Below, one piece after another: positions 49,725 through 59,852 of a DNA stretch of 64,000 bases. Where the stretch lies: positions 1-64,000 of the forward strand of contig NZ_BDBF01000036.1 of NCBI RefSeq assembly GCF_001612845.1, in the 5' to 3' direction. Positions within the stretch are counted from its first letter, which is position 1; the number at the start of each line of letters is the position of its first letter. Both the position numbers and the translations under genes were made by a program. This stretch comes from Nocardia elegans NBRC 108235. Lineage in GTDB: Bacteria; Actinomycetota; Actinomycetes; Mycobacteriales; Mycobacteriaceae. The notes under the pieces are model-generated. The model did no database searches. It was given only the letters and a program-made list of their open reading frames with translations, and was not told the DNA's origin.

Positions 49725-50249
49725 TCACACACCGGTGAAATCCCGCAGCGACCGGTATTCGCGGACCGGTCGCAGCGGTGGCGAGTAGGCGTGCACCGTG
49801 GTGGCCGGCCGGGCGCTGCGGTTGTGCAGCTGGTGGGCGCGTTCGGGCCCGAACGCGATCGTGTCGCCGGCCCGGCGGCCGGCCGAGCGTATCGGGCCGG
49901 TGGGGTAGCGGTAGTCCTCGTCCAGTTCACCGATCGAGACGGTGAACGACCCCGACGCGCCCCCGTGGTCGTGCGGTTCGGTGCCCTGTCCGGGCGCCCA
50001 CGACAGCAGCCACAGTTCCACACCCATGGTCAGCGCGAGCCGGGTCCACCAGCGCCGCGAGGTGTCGAACCGCACGATATCCAGCAGCGGTGTCGCCAGT
50101 TCGCTCGCCACCACCGCGGTGAGCTCGTGTAGTTCGGCCGGTGTCCACAGCGTGCGCTCGGCCACCACGGCGTCGCGGAGGAGCGGCACGTCGACGCCCG
50201 GATGAATGTCTTTGGCGTGCTCGAGTCGCACAGGCACGGACGTCGTCAC
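49725..50249 (-). CDS. Cysteine dioxygenase
   Basis: The 174-residue cupin protein oxidises cysteine to cysteine sulfinate. Iron ligands are suggested by EPHDHGGASGSFTVSIGELDEDYR (the H-x-H of motif 1) and IAFGPERAHQLHNRSARPATTVHAYSPPL (His of motif 2). Length and motifs fit type I bacterial CDO. GTG at 50249 with GAAGGGG upstream was chosen; a start at 50321 is also open. The rhodanese gene follows 44 bases on, forming a sulfur-catabolism pair. Its leader region contains a strong hairpin at 50354. Confidence 0.85.
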   Translation of the reverse strand: MTTSVPVRLEHAKDIHPGVDVPLLRDAVVAERTLWTPAELHELTAVVASELATPLLDIVRFDTSRRWWTRLALTMGVELWLLSWAPGQGTEPHDHGGASGSFTVSIGELDEDYRYPTGPIRSAGRRAGDTIAFGPERAHQLHNRSARPATTVHAYSPPLRPVREYRSLRDFTGV

Positions 50250-50353
50250 CACTACCCCTTCCACACCGCGGTCACGCGAATTCTTCGCCGCCACACGCGG
50301 TTTGCCACCATCCAGACTCACCGTGAGCGAAATTCCGTGGTGTCGCCGAGCCG

Positions 50354-50459
50354 GGTGAACGGGCGGCGTCCGCCCGGCGGATTCACCGGCCGGACTTGCG
50401 ATTCGGGACGCGTATGAGACACCGTGTCCGACCGGCTTGCGTGCCGGAATAGATTCCGG
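50354..50459. other. Hairpin and palindrome upstream of the CDO / DUF6325 divergent genes
   Basis: In the 344-base gap (50250-50593) GGTGAA (50354-50359) pairs with TTCACC (50382-50387), enclosing CGGGCGG-cgt-CCGCCCG (50360-50376). CCGGAAT-ag-ATTCCGG, a perfect 7-2-7 palindrome, lies at 50444-50459 and is a possible operator. No gene is seen in the gap. Confidence 0.45.
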
Positions 50460-50593
50460 TTTATCCGCGAGCGGCCCGGCTTCGAATCATTAGGTGTCAC
50501 GCCGGTGGCCGATATGCTCGTCGTTTACCGCGTGGCGTCAGCTGCTGTCTCGCCGAATCACGCCGGTGATCCGGCCAGGGATGAGGTGCTCGG

Positions 50594-51046
50594 ATGACCA
50601 GTGCTGCCGGTATCGATGAGATGGGTCCGATCGACTATCTCGTCATCGAGTTCCCCGCGGGCCGCCCCCCGGACGGCTCGGCCCTGCCGGTGCTGCGCGA
50701 TCTGGTCGGCCGGGGCATCATCCGCGTGCTGAATCTGGCGTTCCTCCGGAAAGAGGGCGACGGGTCGCTGACCGGCATCGATATCGCCGATATCGGGCTC
50801 GAGTGTGAAGCGAGCGTGGCCTTGTTCGCCGAGGAGACGACGGGCGTACTCGACGACGGCGATCTGCGGGAGGCGGGCGCCGCCCTGCACCCCGGGCGTT
50901 CGGCCGCCGTTCTGATCTACGAAAACACCTGGGCCGCACCACTGTCGGTGGCTCTGCGGCGCAACGGCGCCGAAACCGTCGCCGCCGGCCGCATCCCGGT
51001 CGAGGCGATCCTGACCACCTTGGACAGCCTCGACGACAAGAACTGA
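50594..51046 (+). CDS. DUF6325 family protein
   Basis: The 150-residue protein starts MTSAAGIDEMGPIDYLVIEFPAGRPPDGSALPVLRDLVGRGIIRVLNLAFLRKEGDGS. GPIDYLVIEFP followed by a Gly-rich turn and IRVLNLAFL is characteristic of the DUF6325/DUF1269-like proteins of actinobacteria. The middle LFAEETTGVLDDGDLREAGAALHPGRSAAVLIYENTWAAPLSVALRR suggests a membrane-associated or flavin-independent stress protein. Function not known. GAGGTGCTCGG upstream of the ATG serves as ribosome site. It is convergent with the secreted protein gene across 10 bases. Confidence 0.75.
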   Translation: MTSAAGIDEMGPIDYLVIEFPAGRPPDGSALPVLRDLVGRGIIRVLNLAFLRKEGDGSLTGIDIADIGLECEASVALFAEETTGVLDDGDLREAGAALHPGRSAAVLIYENTWAAPLSVALRRNGAETVAAGRIPVEAILTTLDSLDDKN

Positions 51047-51056
51047 GACCGGCGAT

Positions 51057-52310
51057 TCAGCGGCCCGCTCCGAAGCATCCGGCCGCTCCCGTGGCGGCGA
51101 ATACGGCGGTGGTGCAGTAGGTGGCCACCGGGTAGTAGGGGCCCATCGTGGTGGCCGGATCGCCGCCGCGCTCCCGCGAGGCCTGGATCGACTGCGGGTA
51201 GAAGCTCTCGCTAGGCAGCATGTTCCGCAGGAAGAGAACCTTCTTCGCCACCTGCGTGCTGCCCCAGGGCAGCGCGGTGACACTCGAATCCATCTGTGCC
51301 GGTAGGTCTTCCGGCGCCGCGACGACGTAGGTGTAGTAGCCGTCGGCGTCGAGCCGGGTCTGGAAGTCGGCCGCGCAGGCCACAACCGGATAGGGCGTCA
51401 CCAGGTCGTTCTGGCACATCGACCAATATCGGACCTGCTGAGCCGGGTCGGTCGGAGGCTGTCCGGCTCGCGAATCCGGGAAATGCGGCGCCTTACCGCG
51501 CACCACGACCAGGCGGCCCGGCTGATAGGTGAGTCCCGCCCCGAGGTATTTGTTGTCGCCGTTCGGGAACAGCCCCGAGGTGCTCGCCGGATTCACGAAC
51601 GTGGCCTCGGGCACGTTGCCCGGGAACGCGCCCGCCGCGGCCCCGGCGATGACCTGGTCGAATCCGGCGGTCGCGGCCTGGGCGAGGGGTCCGGGATAGG
51701 CGCTGGGGTCGAAGACCCGGCTGCACGGTTGCCTGGTGACGGTCGCGCCGGCGACGGTCAGCGTCGCATCGGGCAGTGGTACCCCACCGCCGGCCGAAGT
51801 CGGGTCGGTCGGCACATAGACCCGGATGATCACGAATCCGATGGGCGCGTTCTGCGCGGCGGGCAACGCCCGAATCTCGTTGCGGCCGTGGTCTGCTGCG
51901 CCGGTCACCAGTCGAGCATGCCAGCGCCGCTGCGTTTCCGGCGCGGCCGTCGGTGCGGCGAACGGATTGGCGCTGCCCGGATCGGGGGCAATCTGGTTGT
52001 CCCGCAACGTATCCACGGTATCGAGGTTCGTGCCGTAGGTATTGAGCGAGAAGTAGCGCGCGGCGGGGTAGCTGCCCGCCAATTCGATGGAGTCGCCCGG
52101 ACCGAGCGCATACGGCAGCACCCAGTAGGTGGCGTTGGCATCCGGGAAAGCCACATTGAGCACCGTACTGTTCGACATGAACCGCCAGGCGCACAGCGGT
52201 GAATCGGGCGCGGCCTGCGCACCGGCCGACGGCGCCGACCAGACCCCGGCCCATACCGCGAGGAGCACGCCCAGCATGCGGGCACAGCGCGACCGCGACG
52301 AAGTCCTCAT
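51057..52310 (-). CDS. Secreted protein of unknown function
   Basis: The 417-residue protein has a signal peptide MRTSSRSRCARMLGVLLAVWAGVWSAPSAGA. A mature region with a beta-rich sandwich-like pattern follows: WRFMSNSTVLNVAFPDANATYWVLPYALGPGDSIELAGSYPAARYFSLNTYGTNLDTVDTLRDNQIAPDPGSANPF. It contains several conserved cysteines (SPLCAWRF, QPCSRVF, MCQNDL, VACAADF, YCTTAVF, GCFGAG). The SYPAARYFSLNTY segment resembles DUF1214-type secreted proteins of actinobacteria. I can assign no reaction. It is transcribed divergently from the LLM oxidoreductase gene. Confidence 0.7.
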   Translation of the reverse strand: MRTSSRSRCARMLGVLLAVWAGVWSAPSAGAQAAPDSPLCAWRFMSNSTVLNVAFPDANATYWVLPYALGPGDSIELAGSYPAARYFSLNTYGTNLDTVDTLRDNQIAPDPGSANPFAAPTAAPETQRRWHARLVTGAADHGRNEIRALPAAQNAPIGFVIIRVYVPTDPTSAGGGVPLPDATLTVAGATVTRQPCSRVFDPSAYPGPLAQAATAGFDQVIAGAAAGAFPGNVPEATFVNPASTSGLFPNGDNKYLGAGLTYQPGRLVVVRGKAPHFPDSRAGQPPTDPAQQVRYWSMCQNDLVTPYPVVACAADFQTRLDADGYYTYVVAAPEDLPAQMDSSVTALPWGSTQVAKKVLFLRNMLPSESFYPQSIQASRERGGDPATTMGPYYPVATYCTTAVFAATGAAGCFGAGR

Positions 52311-52416
52311 CCGACCGACTGTGCCGCCGGGCAGGGCGCAACCGGATCACCCGCCGCGGGTGAAGGCGCCGGACTCGGCCGAAATATCGATCCCGACGCG
52401 GCTGTTGTGCAGGCTT

Positions 52417-53310
52417 GTGAGCAATGGCGAGGTGAAGATCCGGTTCGGGGTGGGTACGGGTTCGGCGGCCGATCCGGAAGATCTGGCGGCGCTGGTGGAT
52501 CGGCTCGAGGCCGCGCGGGTCGATTCGCTGTGGTTCTCCGAACTGGTCTTCGCGCCGGCCGTGGATCCGACGGTGGGGATGGCGTTCGCGCTGGCCCGCA
52601 CCAGCCGTCTGAAAGTCGGCACCTCGGTCGCGATTCTGCCGGGGCGCCACCCCGTGCTGGTCGCCAAGCAGTTGGCGTCCTTGGCCGCCTTGGCTCCGAA
52701 GCGGGTGCTGCCGGTATTCGGACTGCGACCGGCGGGGCCCGGCGAGCAGGACCTGTTTCCGGTGCCGGGGCCGCGCGGCGCGGTCTTCGACGAATCGCTG
52801 CGCCTGCTGCGAGCGATGCTGCGCTCCGACGATGTCGATTTCGACGGCGACTACTTCACCGTTCGCGCGGCGACGGTGGGCAAGCGGCCGGCCCGCCCGC
52901 TCGACATCTGGCTCGGCGGTCGCGCACCGGGCGCCTTCCGCCGCATCGGCCGATACGGCGACGGCTGGCTCGGGAGTTTCGTGACCCCGGCCGAGGCGGC
53001 GGCCGGGGTGTCGGCGATCAATGCGGCGGCCGCCGCGGCGGGCCGGGAGATCGAGGCCGATCACTTCGGTATCACGCTGTTGCTCGCGGAGAACGGCATC
53101 CCCGCCCAGCTGGCGGCACGGATCGGCGCGCAGCGAGCGGGTGCCGATCCGGGCGACGTGATCGCCGGAAGCTGGGCGGACCTGCACCGGCTGGTGGACG
53201 GGTACCTCGCGGCCGGACTGAGCAAATTCGTCGTGGTGCCGGCCGACGGCGCGATATCGGCCGAATTCGTGGACCGGTTCGTCACCGAACTGCTGCCGCG
53301 GCAGAACTGA
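52417..53310 (+). CDS. LLM-class (likely F420-dependent) oxidoreductase
   Basis: The 297-residue protein has the luciferase-like TIM barrel: IRFGVGTGSAADPEDLAALVDRLEAARVDSLWFSELVFAP, VGTSVAILPGRHPVLVAKQLASLAALAPKRVLPVFG, DYFTVRAATVGKRPARPLDIWLGGRAPGAFRRIGRYGDGWLG. The pattern matches F420-dependent LLM enzymes of the TIGR03854 group rather than FMN monooxygenases. GTG at 52417 begins the barrel; a GTG at 52432 is equally possible. The long upstream frame overlaps the divergent secreted-protein gene and is rejected. Substrate unknown. Confidence 0.86.
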   Translation: MSNGEVKIRFGVGTGSAADPEDLAALVDRLEAARVDSLWFSELVFAPAVDPTVGMAFALARTSRLKVGTSVAILPGRHPVLVAKQLASLAALAPKRVLPVFGLRPAGPGEQDLFPVPGPRGAVFDESLRLLRAMLRSDDVDFDGDYFTVRAATVGKRPARPLDIWLGGRAPGAFRRIGRYGDGWLGSFVTPAEAAAGVSAINAAAAAAGREIEADHFGITLLLAENGIPAQLAARIGAQRAGADPGDVIAGSWADLHRLVDGYLAAGLSKFVVVPADGAISAEFVDRFVTELLPRQN

Positions 53311-53318
53311 GGCGGGCA

Positions 53319-54263
53319 TCAGGGCACGTCGATGACCAGCTTGCCCGCGTTGTGCCCCTCGTCCAGCCGTTCGTGGATCGCGACGATGTCGTCGAGCGGC
53401 ATGGTCTTCGCGATCCGCGGATGGACGAGTCCGCGCTCGAACAGCGGGGTCATCTCGGTGAGCCGGCGGCGTTCGCGGCTGAGGAAGATGCCGTAGAGCG
53501 TCTGGTTGCGCTGGTAGAGATCGTCGAGCCGGCCCTCCGGCCCGAGGATGGTCGCGATGCGTCCGCCGTCGCGAGTGGCCGCGCAGCTCCGGCCGACATT
53601 CTCGCCGCCCACGGTGTCGAGCACCGCGTCGACGCCGGTGCCGTCGGTGTGCGTGCGGGCCACCTCGACGAAGTCCTCGCTCTTGTAGTCGATCGGGGTC
53701 GCGCCGAGATCCCGCAGCAGCTGCTGATGGTCCGCCCCGGCGGTGGCCAGCACCGAGGCGCCGGCCGCGCGGGCGAACTGCACCGCGAACGTGCCGACAC
53801 CGCCGGATCCACCGTGTACCAGCACGGTCTGCCCCGGCCGCACACCGAGCCGGCGCACGATCGCCTCCCACGCGGTTCCGCCGGCCAGCGGAATCGCGGC
53901 GGCCTCCGCGAACGACAGGCTCGTGGGTTTCGGCGCGACGATCGAGGAGGCCGCCACGTGGTACTGGGCATAGGCGCCCCCACCCGAGGCCAGTTCCGAG
54001 GTGTAGTACACGGCATCGCCGACCGCCACGTCGGTGACACCGTCACCGACCTGTTCCACCTCTCCGGCGACATCGCTGCCGATCACGGCGGGCAGCGCCA
54101 GGTTCGGATTCGCCAGTCCCCGGCGGATGATTCCGTCCACGGGGTTCGCGCTCGACGCCCGGACTCGCACCAGCACCTCACCCGGGCCGGGACGAGGCGT
54201 ATCGACGTCTCGAACCGTGAGTGCCTCCGGACCACCGAATTCCCGCAGCACCGCTGCACGCAT
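53319..54263 (-). CDS. NADPH:quinone reductase-like (MDR family, zinc-less)
   Basis: The 314-residue enzyme starts MRAAVLREFGGPEALTVRDVDTPRPGPGEVLVRVRASSANPVDGIIRRG. It shows the medium-chain reductase layout: GSDVAGEVEQVGDGV, the nucleotide-binding VLVHGGSGGVGTFAVQFARAAGASVLAT and a terminal HNAGKLVIDV. The catalytic zinc ligands of alcohol dehydrogenases are absent, fitting the QOR group. ATG at 54263 has AAGGAGG eight bases upstream. It is 22 bases after the stop of the succinate-semialdehyde dehydrogenase gene. Confidence 0.88.
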   Translation of the reverse strand: MRAAVLREFGGPEALTVRDVDTPRPGPGEVLVRVRASSANPVDGIIRRGLANPNLALPAVIGSDVAGEVEQVGDGVTDVAVGDAVYYTSELASGGGAYAQYHVAASSIVAPKPTSLSFAEAAAIPLAGGTAWEAIVRRLGVRPGQTVLVHGGSGGVGTFAVQFARAAGASVLATAGADHQQLLRDLGATPIDYKSEDFVEVARTHTDGTGVDAVLDTVGGENVGRSCAATRDGGRIATILGPEGRLDDLYQRNQTLYGIFLSRERRRLTEMTPLFERGLVHPRIAKTMPLDDIVAIHERLDEGHNAGKLVIDVP

Positions 54264-54285
54264 GCGCATCTCCTCCTTCGAACGG

Positions 54286-55746
<1,461 letters not shown>

Positions 55747-55840
55747 CGGTCACCACTCCTCGTACGACGGAATCCGACTCGGTCGGTCTCGGTCGGTCGG
55801 TGTCACAGGGTGGCTACCCGCCCACGGCGCACGAAACATC

Positions 55841-57448
55841 TCACCGCACACTGACCGTCCGGGAATGCCACCCCGTCGCGCCGTCCGGCATCGGTGGGCG
55901 GCGCTGAGCGGGCTGGGTGGTTCCGGTGGTGTCGGTGGCGCGGACGTGCAGGGTGTGGGTGCCCGGGGTGGCCTGCCAGCGGTAGGTCCATTGGCGCCAG
56001 GTATCGGGGGAGTACTCGGTGGTCAGGTCGGCGGCGAGCCAGGGGCCGTCGTCGACCCGCACCTCCACCGACGCGATCCCGCGATGCTGGGCCCAGGCGA
56101 CCCCGGCGACTGTGACCGGGCCGGCGGGCAGGGTGGCGAAGGCGGCGGGGACATCGATCCGGGATGCGGTCTTGATCGGCGCCCGGTCGGCCCACCCCCG
56201 GGTCGTCCAATATGCTTGTGCGCGATCGAATCTGGTCACTTCGAGATCGACCACCCATTTGGTGGCGGAGACGTAGCCGTAGAGGCCGGGAACCACGAGC
56301 CGCGCCGGGTAGCCGTGTTCGAGCGGCAGCGGCGCGCCGTTCATGCCGACGGCGAGCAGGGCGTCGCGCCCGTCGGTCATCGCCTGGAGCGGCGTCCCGG
56401 CGGTGAATCCGTCGGCGCTGCGGGACAGCACCATATCGGCATCCGGACGCACACCCGCCTCGTGCAGCAGATCGGCCAGCCGGTAGCCGGTCCACACCGC
56501 ATTGCCCGCGAGATCGCCACCCACTTCGTTGGATACACAGGTCAGCGTGATCATGCGCGCGACAGCGGGCCGCCGACGCAACTCGTCCATCGTGAATTCC
56601 ACTGTGCGGTCGACCATTCCGTGGATACGCAGGCTCCACTCGGTACTGCTGACGGCCGGCACCTGCAGTGCGGTGTCGACCCGGTAGAAGTCGGCGCCGG
56701 GAGTGACGAACGCGGTAAGTCCCGGCACCGAGCGGGTCATGGCCGGGGTGATCGGCGTGGCGTCCGAAACTGCCTTGGGCACGATGAATCGCGCCCGGTC
56801 CGCGGCCACGTCCCGCAGCCGTTGCGCCACGAATCGTCCTGCCGCCGCGGCACCGACCGCGATCGCGCCGGCCCCGGCCGCCATCGCCAGAAAACGTCGC
56901 CGGGCCAATCGAGTGGCACTCGGGATATCGCCGTGGTCCGGGACGCGGTCCCGAGCCCCGTCGTGGCCCGGCCCCTCGTCGCGCCGGCCGCCGTGGGGGA
57001 CCAGTAGCCGCAAGACGACCAGCCCCGCCGCCACACCTGCCGCGGTCGGAATCGCGAACCACCACTGCGCATTCGGGCGATGCAGTGCCGCAACGATGAT
57101 CGCGACACCCAGAACGACGAATACCGCACTGCCGACGCGACGGCGACGTTCGAGCACACCGCACAGTGCGGCAAGCGCCACCATCGCCGCGCCCATGGCG
57201 GCGAACAGCACATCCTTGTCGTGACCGCCGAACCGCCGGATCGCCTCCTCACGCAGTTGCTGCGGCGTGTGATCGACGACCGTCGCCCCCGCGGCGAAGA
57301 ACGGCGAGGAGCGTGGATCCAGGATCGCACCCACGAGTTCGCCGATGCCCAGCACCGCCGCACCGGCCAGTATTCCGGCGAGCGCGGCGGCGGCGAATCC
57401 GAGCGTGCCGCGGTGCGCGGTGGGCTCGCGCGTACCCGTATCGATCAT
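55841..57448 (-). CDS. Membrane-fused sulfite-oxidase-like molybdopterin protein
   Basis: The 535-residue protein has an N-terminal membrane region of four helices (GFAAAALAGILAGAAVLGIGELVGAIL; LFAAMGAAMVALAALCGVL; AVFVVLGVAIIVAALH; IPTAAGVAAGLVVLRLLV) and a Tat-like RRRFLAMAAG. A sulfite-oxidase/YedY-type molybdopterin domain follows, with ARMITLTCVSNEVGGDLAGN where Cys would ligate Mo. The C-terminal Ig-like dimerisation domain (VTVAGVAWAQHRGIASVEVRVDDG) is also present. Its partner for electrons is not adjacent. It follows rskA by 66 bases and is probably in the SigK operon. Confidence 0.85.
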   Translation of the reverse strand: MIDTGTREPTAHRGTLGFAAAALAGILAGAAVLGIGELVGAILDPRSSPFFAAGATVVDHTPQQLREEAIRRFGGHDKDVLFAAMGAAMVALAALCGVLERRRRVGSAVFVVLGVAIIVAALHRPNAQWWFAIPTAAGVAAGLVVLRLLVPHGGRRDEGPGHDGARDRVPDHGDIPSATRLARRRFLAMAAGAGAIAVGAAAAGRFVAQRLRDVAADRARFIVPKAVSDATPITPAMTRSVPGLTAFVTPGADFYRVDTALQVPAVSSTEWSLRIHGMVDRTVEFTMDELRRRPAVARMITLTCVSNEVGGDLAGNAVWTGYRLADLLHEAGVRPDADMVLSRSADGFTAGTPLQAMTDGRDALLAVGMNGAPLPLEHGYPARLVVPGLYGYVSATKWVVDLEVTRFDRAQAYWTTRGWADRAPIKTASRIDVPAAFATLPAGPVTVAGVAWAQHRGIASVEVRVDDGPWLAADLTTEYSPDTWRQWTYRWQATPGTHTLHVRATDTTGTTQPAQRRPPMPDGATGWHSRTVSVR

Positions 57449-57514
57449 GATCTCCTCGATTCCCAGGTGGGATGAGGAATTCGTGACGCCGGTCCGCGCG
57501 GACGGCGCCGATCG

Positions 57515-58252
57515 TCAGCTCATCGACATGGAGGCGATCGGGGCCGTGGTCGGGGCCGGGGAGCCGCCCGCGGGTTCGACGGTGATGGCCAGTGCGTCGC
57601 CGCCGGAGTAAGTGGCCACCATCGGCGCGGACGCACTCGGCATGCGGTCCATCACCCCTTCCGAGCGCGGCGCACCGGTCGGCGGTACCACCCACAGCTG
57701 ATACACATGGCCCTGCGGCGCCGGCGGCACACTGTCGAAAGCCACTGTGGCCGCACCCATTTCGGTGGACGCGTGCACCGTCACCACGCCGCCGGTACTG
57801 AGCGGCGCGCTCGCGGTGTGTGCATCCGGTTGCCGCATGATCTGTTCCGCCATCGGTGGATTCGCGGTCTGCCCGGCATATTGCTGGGCGACGATACCGC
57901 CGCCGATTCCGGCCGCCACCACTACCGCGGCCGCCGCGGCCAGCCACCGTAGCCGAGGCCTCCTGGACGGTCGGGTGAGCGGAACCGCAGCGGACGGATC
58001 GGCGGGCCGCGCCCGGTCGAGTGCGGCGAGTATGCGCGCTTCCAATTCCGGCGCGGGCTCTTGCGCATCGAGCACCGACAACGCACCCATCGTCTCGCGG
58101 ACCGCGCGAACCACCACCGAGAAGGCCTGGCTCGTGTCCGGTCCGGCGTCGGCGACGCGCTGTTCGATCTCGTCGCGCTCGGAATCACCGACCGCGTCCA
58201 GTGCGTAGGGGTAGGCAAGGTCGAGCAACTCGTGGTCGGATGTGTCAGGCAT
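57515..58252 (-). CDS. rskA: Anti-sigma-K factor RskA
   Basis: The 245-residue protein has an N-terminal cytosolic domain that binds the sigma factor (DLAYPYALDAVGDSERDEIEQRVADAG...AFSVVVRAVRETMGALS), one membrane segment (WLAAAAAVVVAAGIGGGIVA), and a periplasmic beta-domain (VFDSVPPAPQGHVYQLWVV, MVATYSGGDALAITVEPAGGSPAPT) of the RskA type. Start overlaps the sigK stop by 8 bases, so synthesis is coupled. It holds SigK inactive until proteolysis releases it, as known in mycobacteria. Confidence 0.9.
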   Translation of the reverse strand: MPDTSDHELLDLAYPYALDAVGDSERDEIEQRVADAGPDTSQAFSVVVRAVRETMGALSVLDAQEPAPELEARILAALDRARPADPSAAVPLTRPSRRPRLRWLAAAAAVVVAAGIGGGIVAQQYAGQTANPPMAEQIMRQPDAHTASAPLSTGGVVTVHASTEMGAATVAFDSVPPAPQGHVYQLWVVPPTGAPRSEGVMDRMPSASAPMVATYSGGDALAITVEPAGGSPAPTTAPIASMSMS

Positions 58253-58892
58253 GGGCGGCCACCCCCGAGAGGCAGGTGTGAAGCCGTTTCAGCGCATCCC
58301 GGATACGGCTCTTGACGGTGGGCAGTGGCGCATCGAGATGTTCGGCGACTTCTCGATAAGTGCGTCCGCTGTAGTAGGCCAGCGTGATCGCCTCCCGCTG
58401 GGTCGCGGTGAGAGTGTCCAGGCAGTGCTGCACCGCCTGCTCCTCCAGTCGCTGACCGACCGTCTCGGCGACCGTGTCGTGGTCGCGCCCGAGGTGGGCG
58501 TGGCCGTAGACGCGATCGCGCACCGTCGCCGATTCCTCGAGGCGCACGCGGTCCACGGCACGCCGATGGGTGAGCATCATCAGCCAGCCGATCGGGCTGG
58601 CCAGCGCGGGGTCGTAGCGTTCGGCGGCCGTCCAGGCCTGCAGGTACACCTCCTGCGTGACCTCCTCGGCGGCGGTGTGATTGCGCAGGATGCGCAAGGC
58701 CAGACCGAACACCCTCGCGCTGGTCGCCCGATAGAAGCGCGTGAACGCCTCGCGGTTTCCGCTGGCGGCGGCCGCGAGCAGGGTGGCGAGCTCACGTTGT
58801 GTTTCCGCTCGCTCGCCTCCGCCCGGCGGACACGACGGGGTGTCGGAGGTGTCTGCCAGGCGGATCGAGGTGAACTCCGGATCGCCGGTCAT
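58245..58892 (-). CDS. sigK: ECF sigma factor SigK
   Basis: The 215-residue sigma factor has region 2 in FTRFYRATSARVFGLALRILRNHTAAEEVTQEVYLQAWTAAERYDPALASPIGWLMMLTHRRAVDRV and region 4 in LDTLTATQREAITLAYYSGRTYREVAEHLDAPLPTVKSRIRDALKRL. Neighbouring RskA identifies it as SigK. ATG at 58892 with AGGGA upstream. A CCATCC-N15-TCGAAC element 30-55 bases before the start, matching the one before the fasciclin gene, suggests autoregulation. Confidence 0.93.
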   Translation of the reverse strand: MTGDPEFTSIRLADTSDTPSCPPGGGERAETQRELATLLAAAASGNREAFTRFYRATSARVFGLALRILRNHTAAEEVTQEVYLQAWTAAERYDPALASPIGWLMMLTHRRAVDRVRLEESATVRDRVYGHAHLGRDHDTVAETVGQRLEEQAVQHCLDTLTATQREAITLAYYSGRTYREVAEHLDAPLPTVKSRIRDALKRLHTCLSGVAAHA

Positions 58893-58920
58893 GAGCGCGT
58901 CCCTGCATACATGGGAAGAG

Positions 58921-58947
58921 GTTCGACATGACCAGCGTGCCGGATGG
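58921..58947 (-). promoter_or_regulatory. Candidate SigK-dependent promoter before sigK
   Basis: On the reverse strand CCATCC (58942-58947) is 15 bases from TCGAAC (58921-58926), close to the -35 CCATCC and -10 CCGAAT I recall for mycobacterial SigK. It ends about 29 bases before the sigK start. Confidence 0.65.
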
Positions 58948-59041
58948 GTGCGGATTTCGGAACGTTTTCGCCCGGGTGCGCTACATCGACCGCACCGCGC
59001 CGATACGTTCTCCGACCAGCGCGGACGGCAGTCGTGACAAC

Positions 59042-59698
59042 TCAGGCGGGCGGCATCAGCACGGTATCGATCAGATAGACCGTCGCATTGGCGGTCTTCA
59101 CACCTCCGCAGACGACCGACGCGTCGTTGACCTTGATCGTGTCGCCGGATCGGGTCACGTTCACCATGCCGCCCTCGACCGTCTTGTGCTCACCCGCGAT
59201 GGCGTCGGGCGCGATCTGCCCCGGCACCACGTGGTAGGTGAGGATCTTGGTGAGGGTGGCGCTGTCGGTTTTCAGGCTGTCGACCGTGGCCGGCGGCAGT
59301 TTCGCGAACGCGTCGTCGGTGGGCGCGAACACGGTGAACTGGCCGCCGTTCAGGGTGTCGACCAGGTTGACCTGCGGATTCAGCTTTCCGGACACCGCCG
59401 CGGTGAGCGTGGTCAGCATCGGATTGTGTGAGGCGGCGGTCGCCACCGGATCCTGCGCCATCCCCTCGACCGACCCCGGGCCCGTGGGCACCTGCTCGGC
59501 GTAGGCCTTGCAGCCGGGGCCGACCAGGCCGGTCATGGCATTCGCCGTCGTCGTGCTGCCGGCCATCGCGCTACTGCTCATCGTCGTCGAGGACGAACCC
59601 GAACCGGAGTTGTTATCGGACGAACAGGCCGATACCCCCAGCACGGCCGCGGTCGAAACGATTGCCGCCGTGACGACGGTGCGCTTCATAGTTCTCAT
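59042..59698 (-). CDS. Fasciclin (FAS1) domain lipoprotein, MPT83/MPT70-like
   Basis: The 218-residue lipoprotein has signal MRTMKRTVVTAAIVSTAAVLGVSAC with lipobox VSAC and a Ser/Thr-rich linker. A single FAS1 domain follows: MAQDPVATAASHNPMLTTLTAAVSGKLNPQVNLVDTLNGGQFTVFAPTDDAFAKLPPATVDSLKTDSATLTKILTYHVVPGQ, with the H-V-V-P and FAPTDDAF motifs. Two Cys (GCKAYAEQ, VVCGG) may form a disulfide. In mycobacteria the MPT83/MPT70 genes are SigK targets; a CCATCC-N15-ACGAAT promoter precedes this gene as well. It is adjacent to sigK. Confidence 0.9.
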   Translation of the reverse strand: MRTMKRTVVTAAIVSTAAVLGVSACSSDNNSGSGSSSTTMSSSAMAGSTTTANAMTGLVGPGCKAYAEQVPTGPGSVEGMAQDPVATAASHNPMLTTLTAAVSGKLNPQVNLVDTLNGGQFTVFAPTDDAFAKLPPATVDSLKTDSATLTKILTYHVVPGQIAPDAIAGEHKTVEGGMVNVTRSGDTIKVNDASVVCGGVKTANATVYLIDTVLMPPA

Positions 59699-59758
59699 CG
59701 GTCCATCGCTTTCTCTCGGACGACCGGACGGTCGCGTATCTCGTCGTTGACGACAAAG

Positions 59759-59785
59759 ATTCGTGCTGCTTCCGACTGCGGATGG
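59759..59785 (-). promoter_or_regulatory. Candidate SigK promoter before the fasciclin gene
   Basis: On the reverse strand CCATCC (59780-59785) and ACGAAT (59759-59764) are separated by 15 bases, the same spacing as before sigK. It is about 61 bases before the fasciclin start. The match to SigK consensus supports coregulation. Confidence 0.68.
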
Positions 59786-59852
59786 GGCGAATTTCGTCCG
59801 GGCTCGCTGTGCGGCTGCGAGCCCGCGAACACGGGTTACTAGGCTGACCGCC

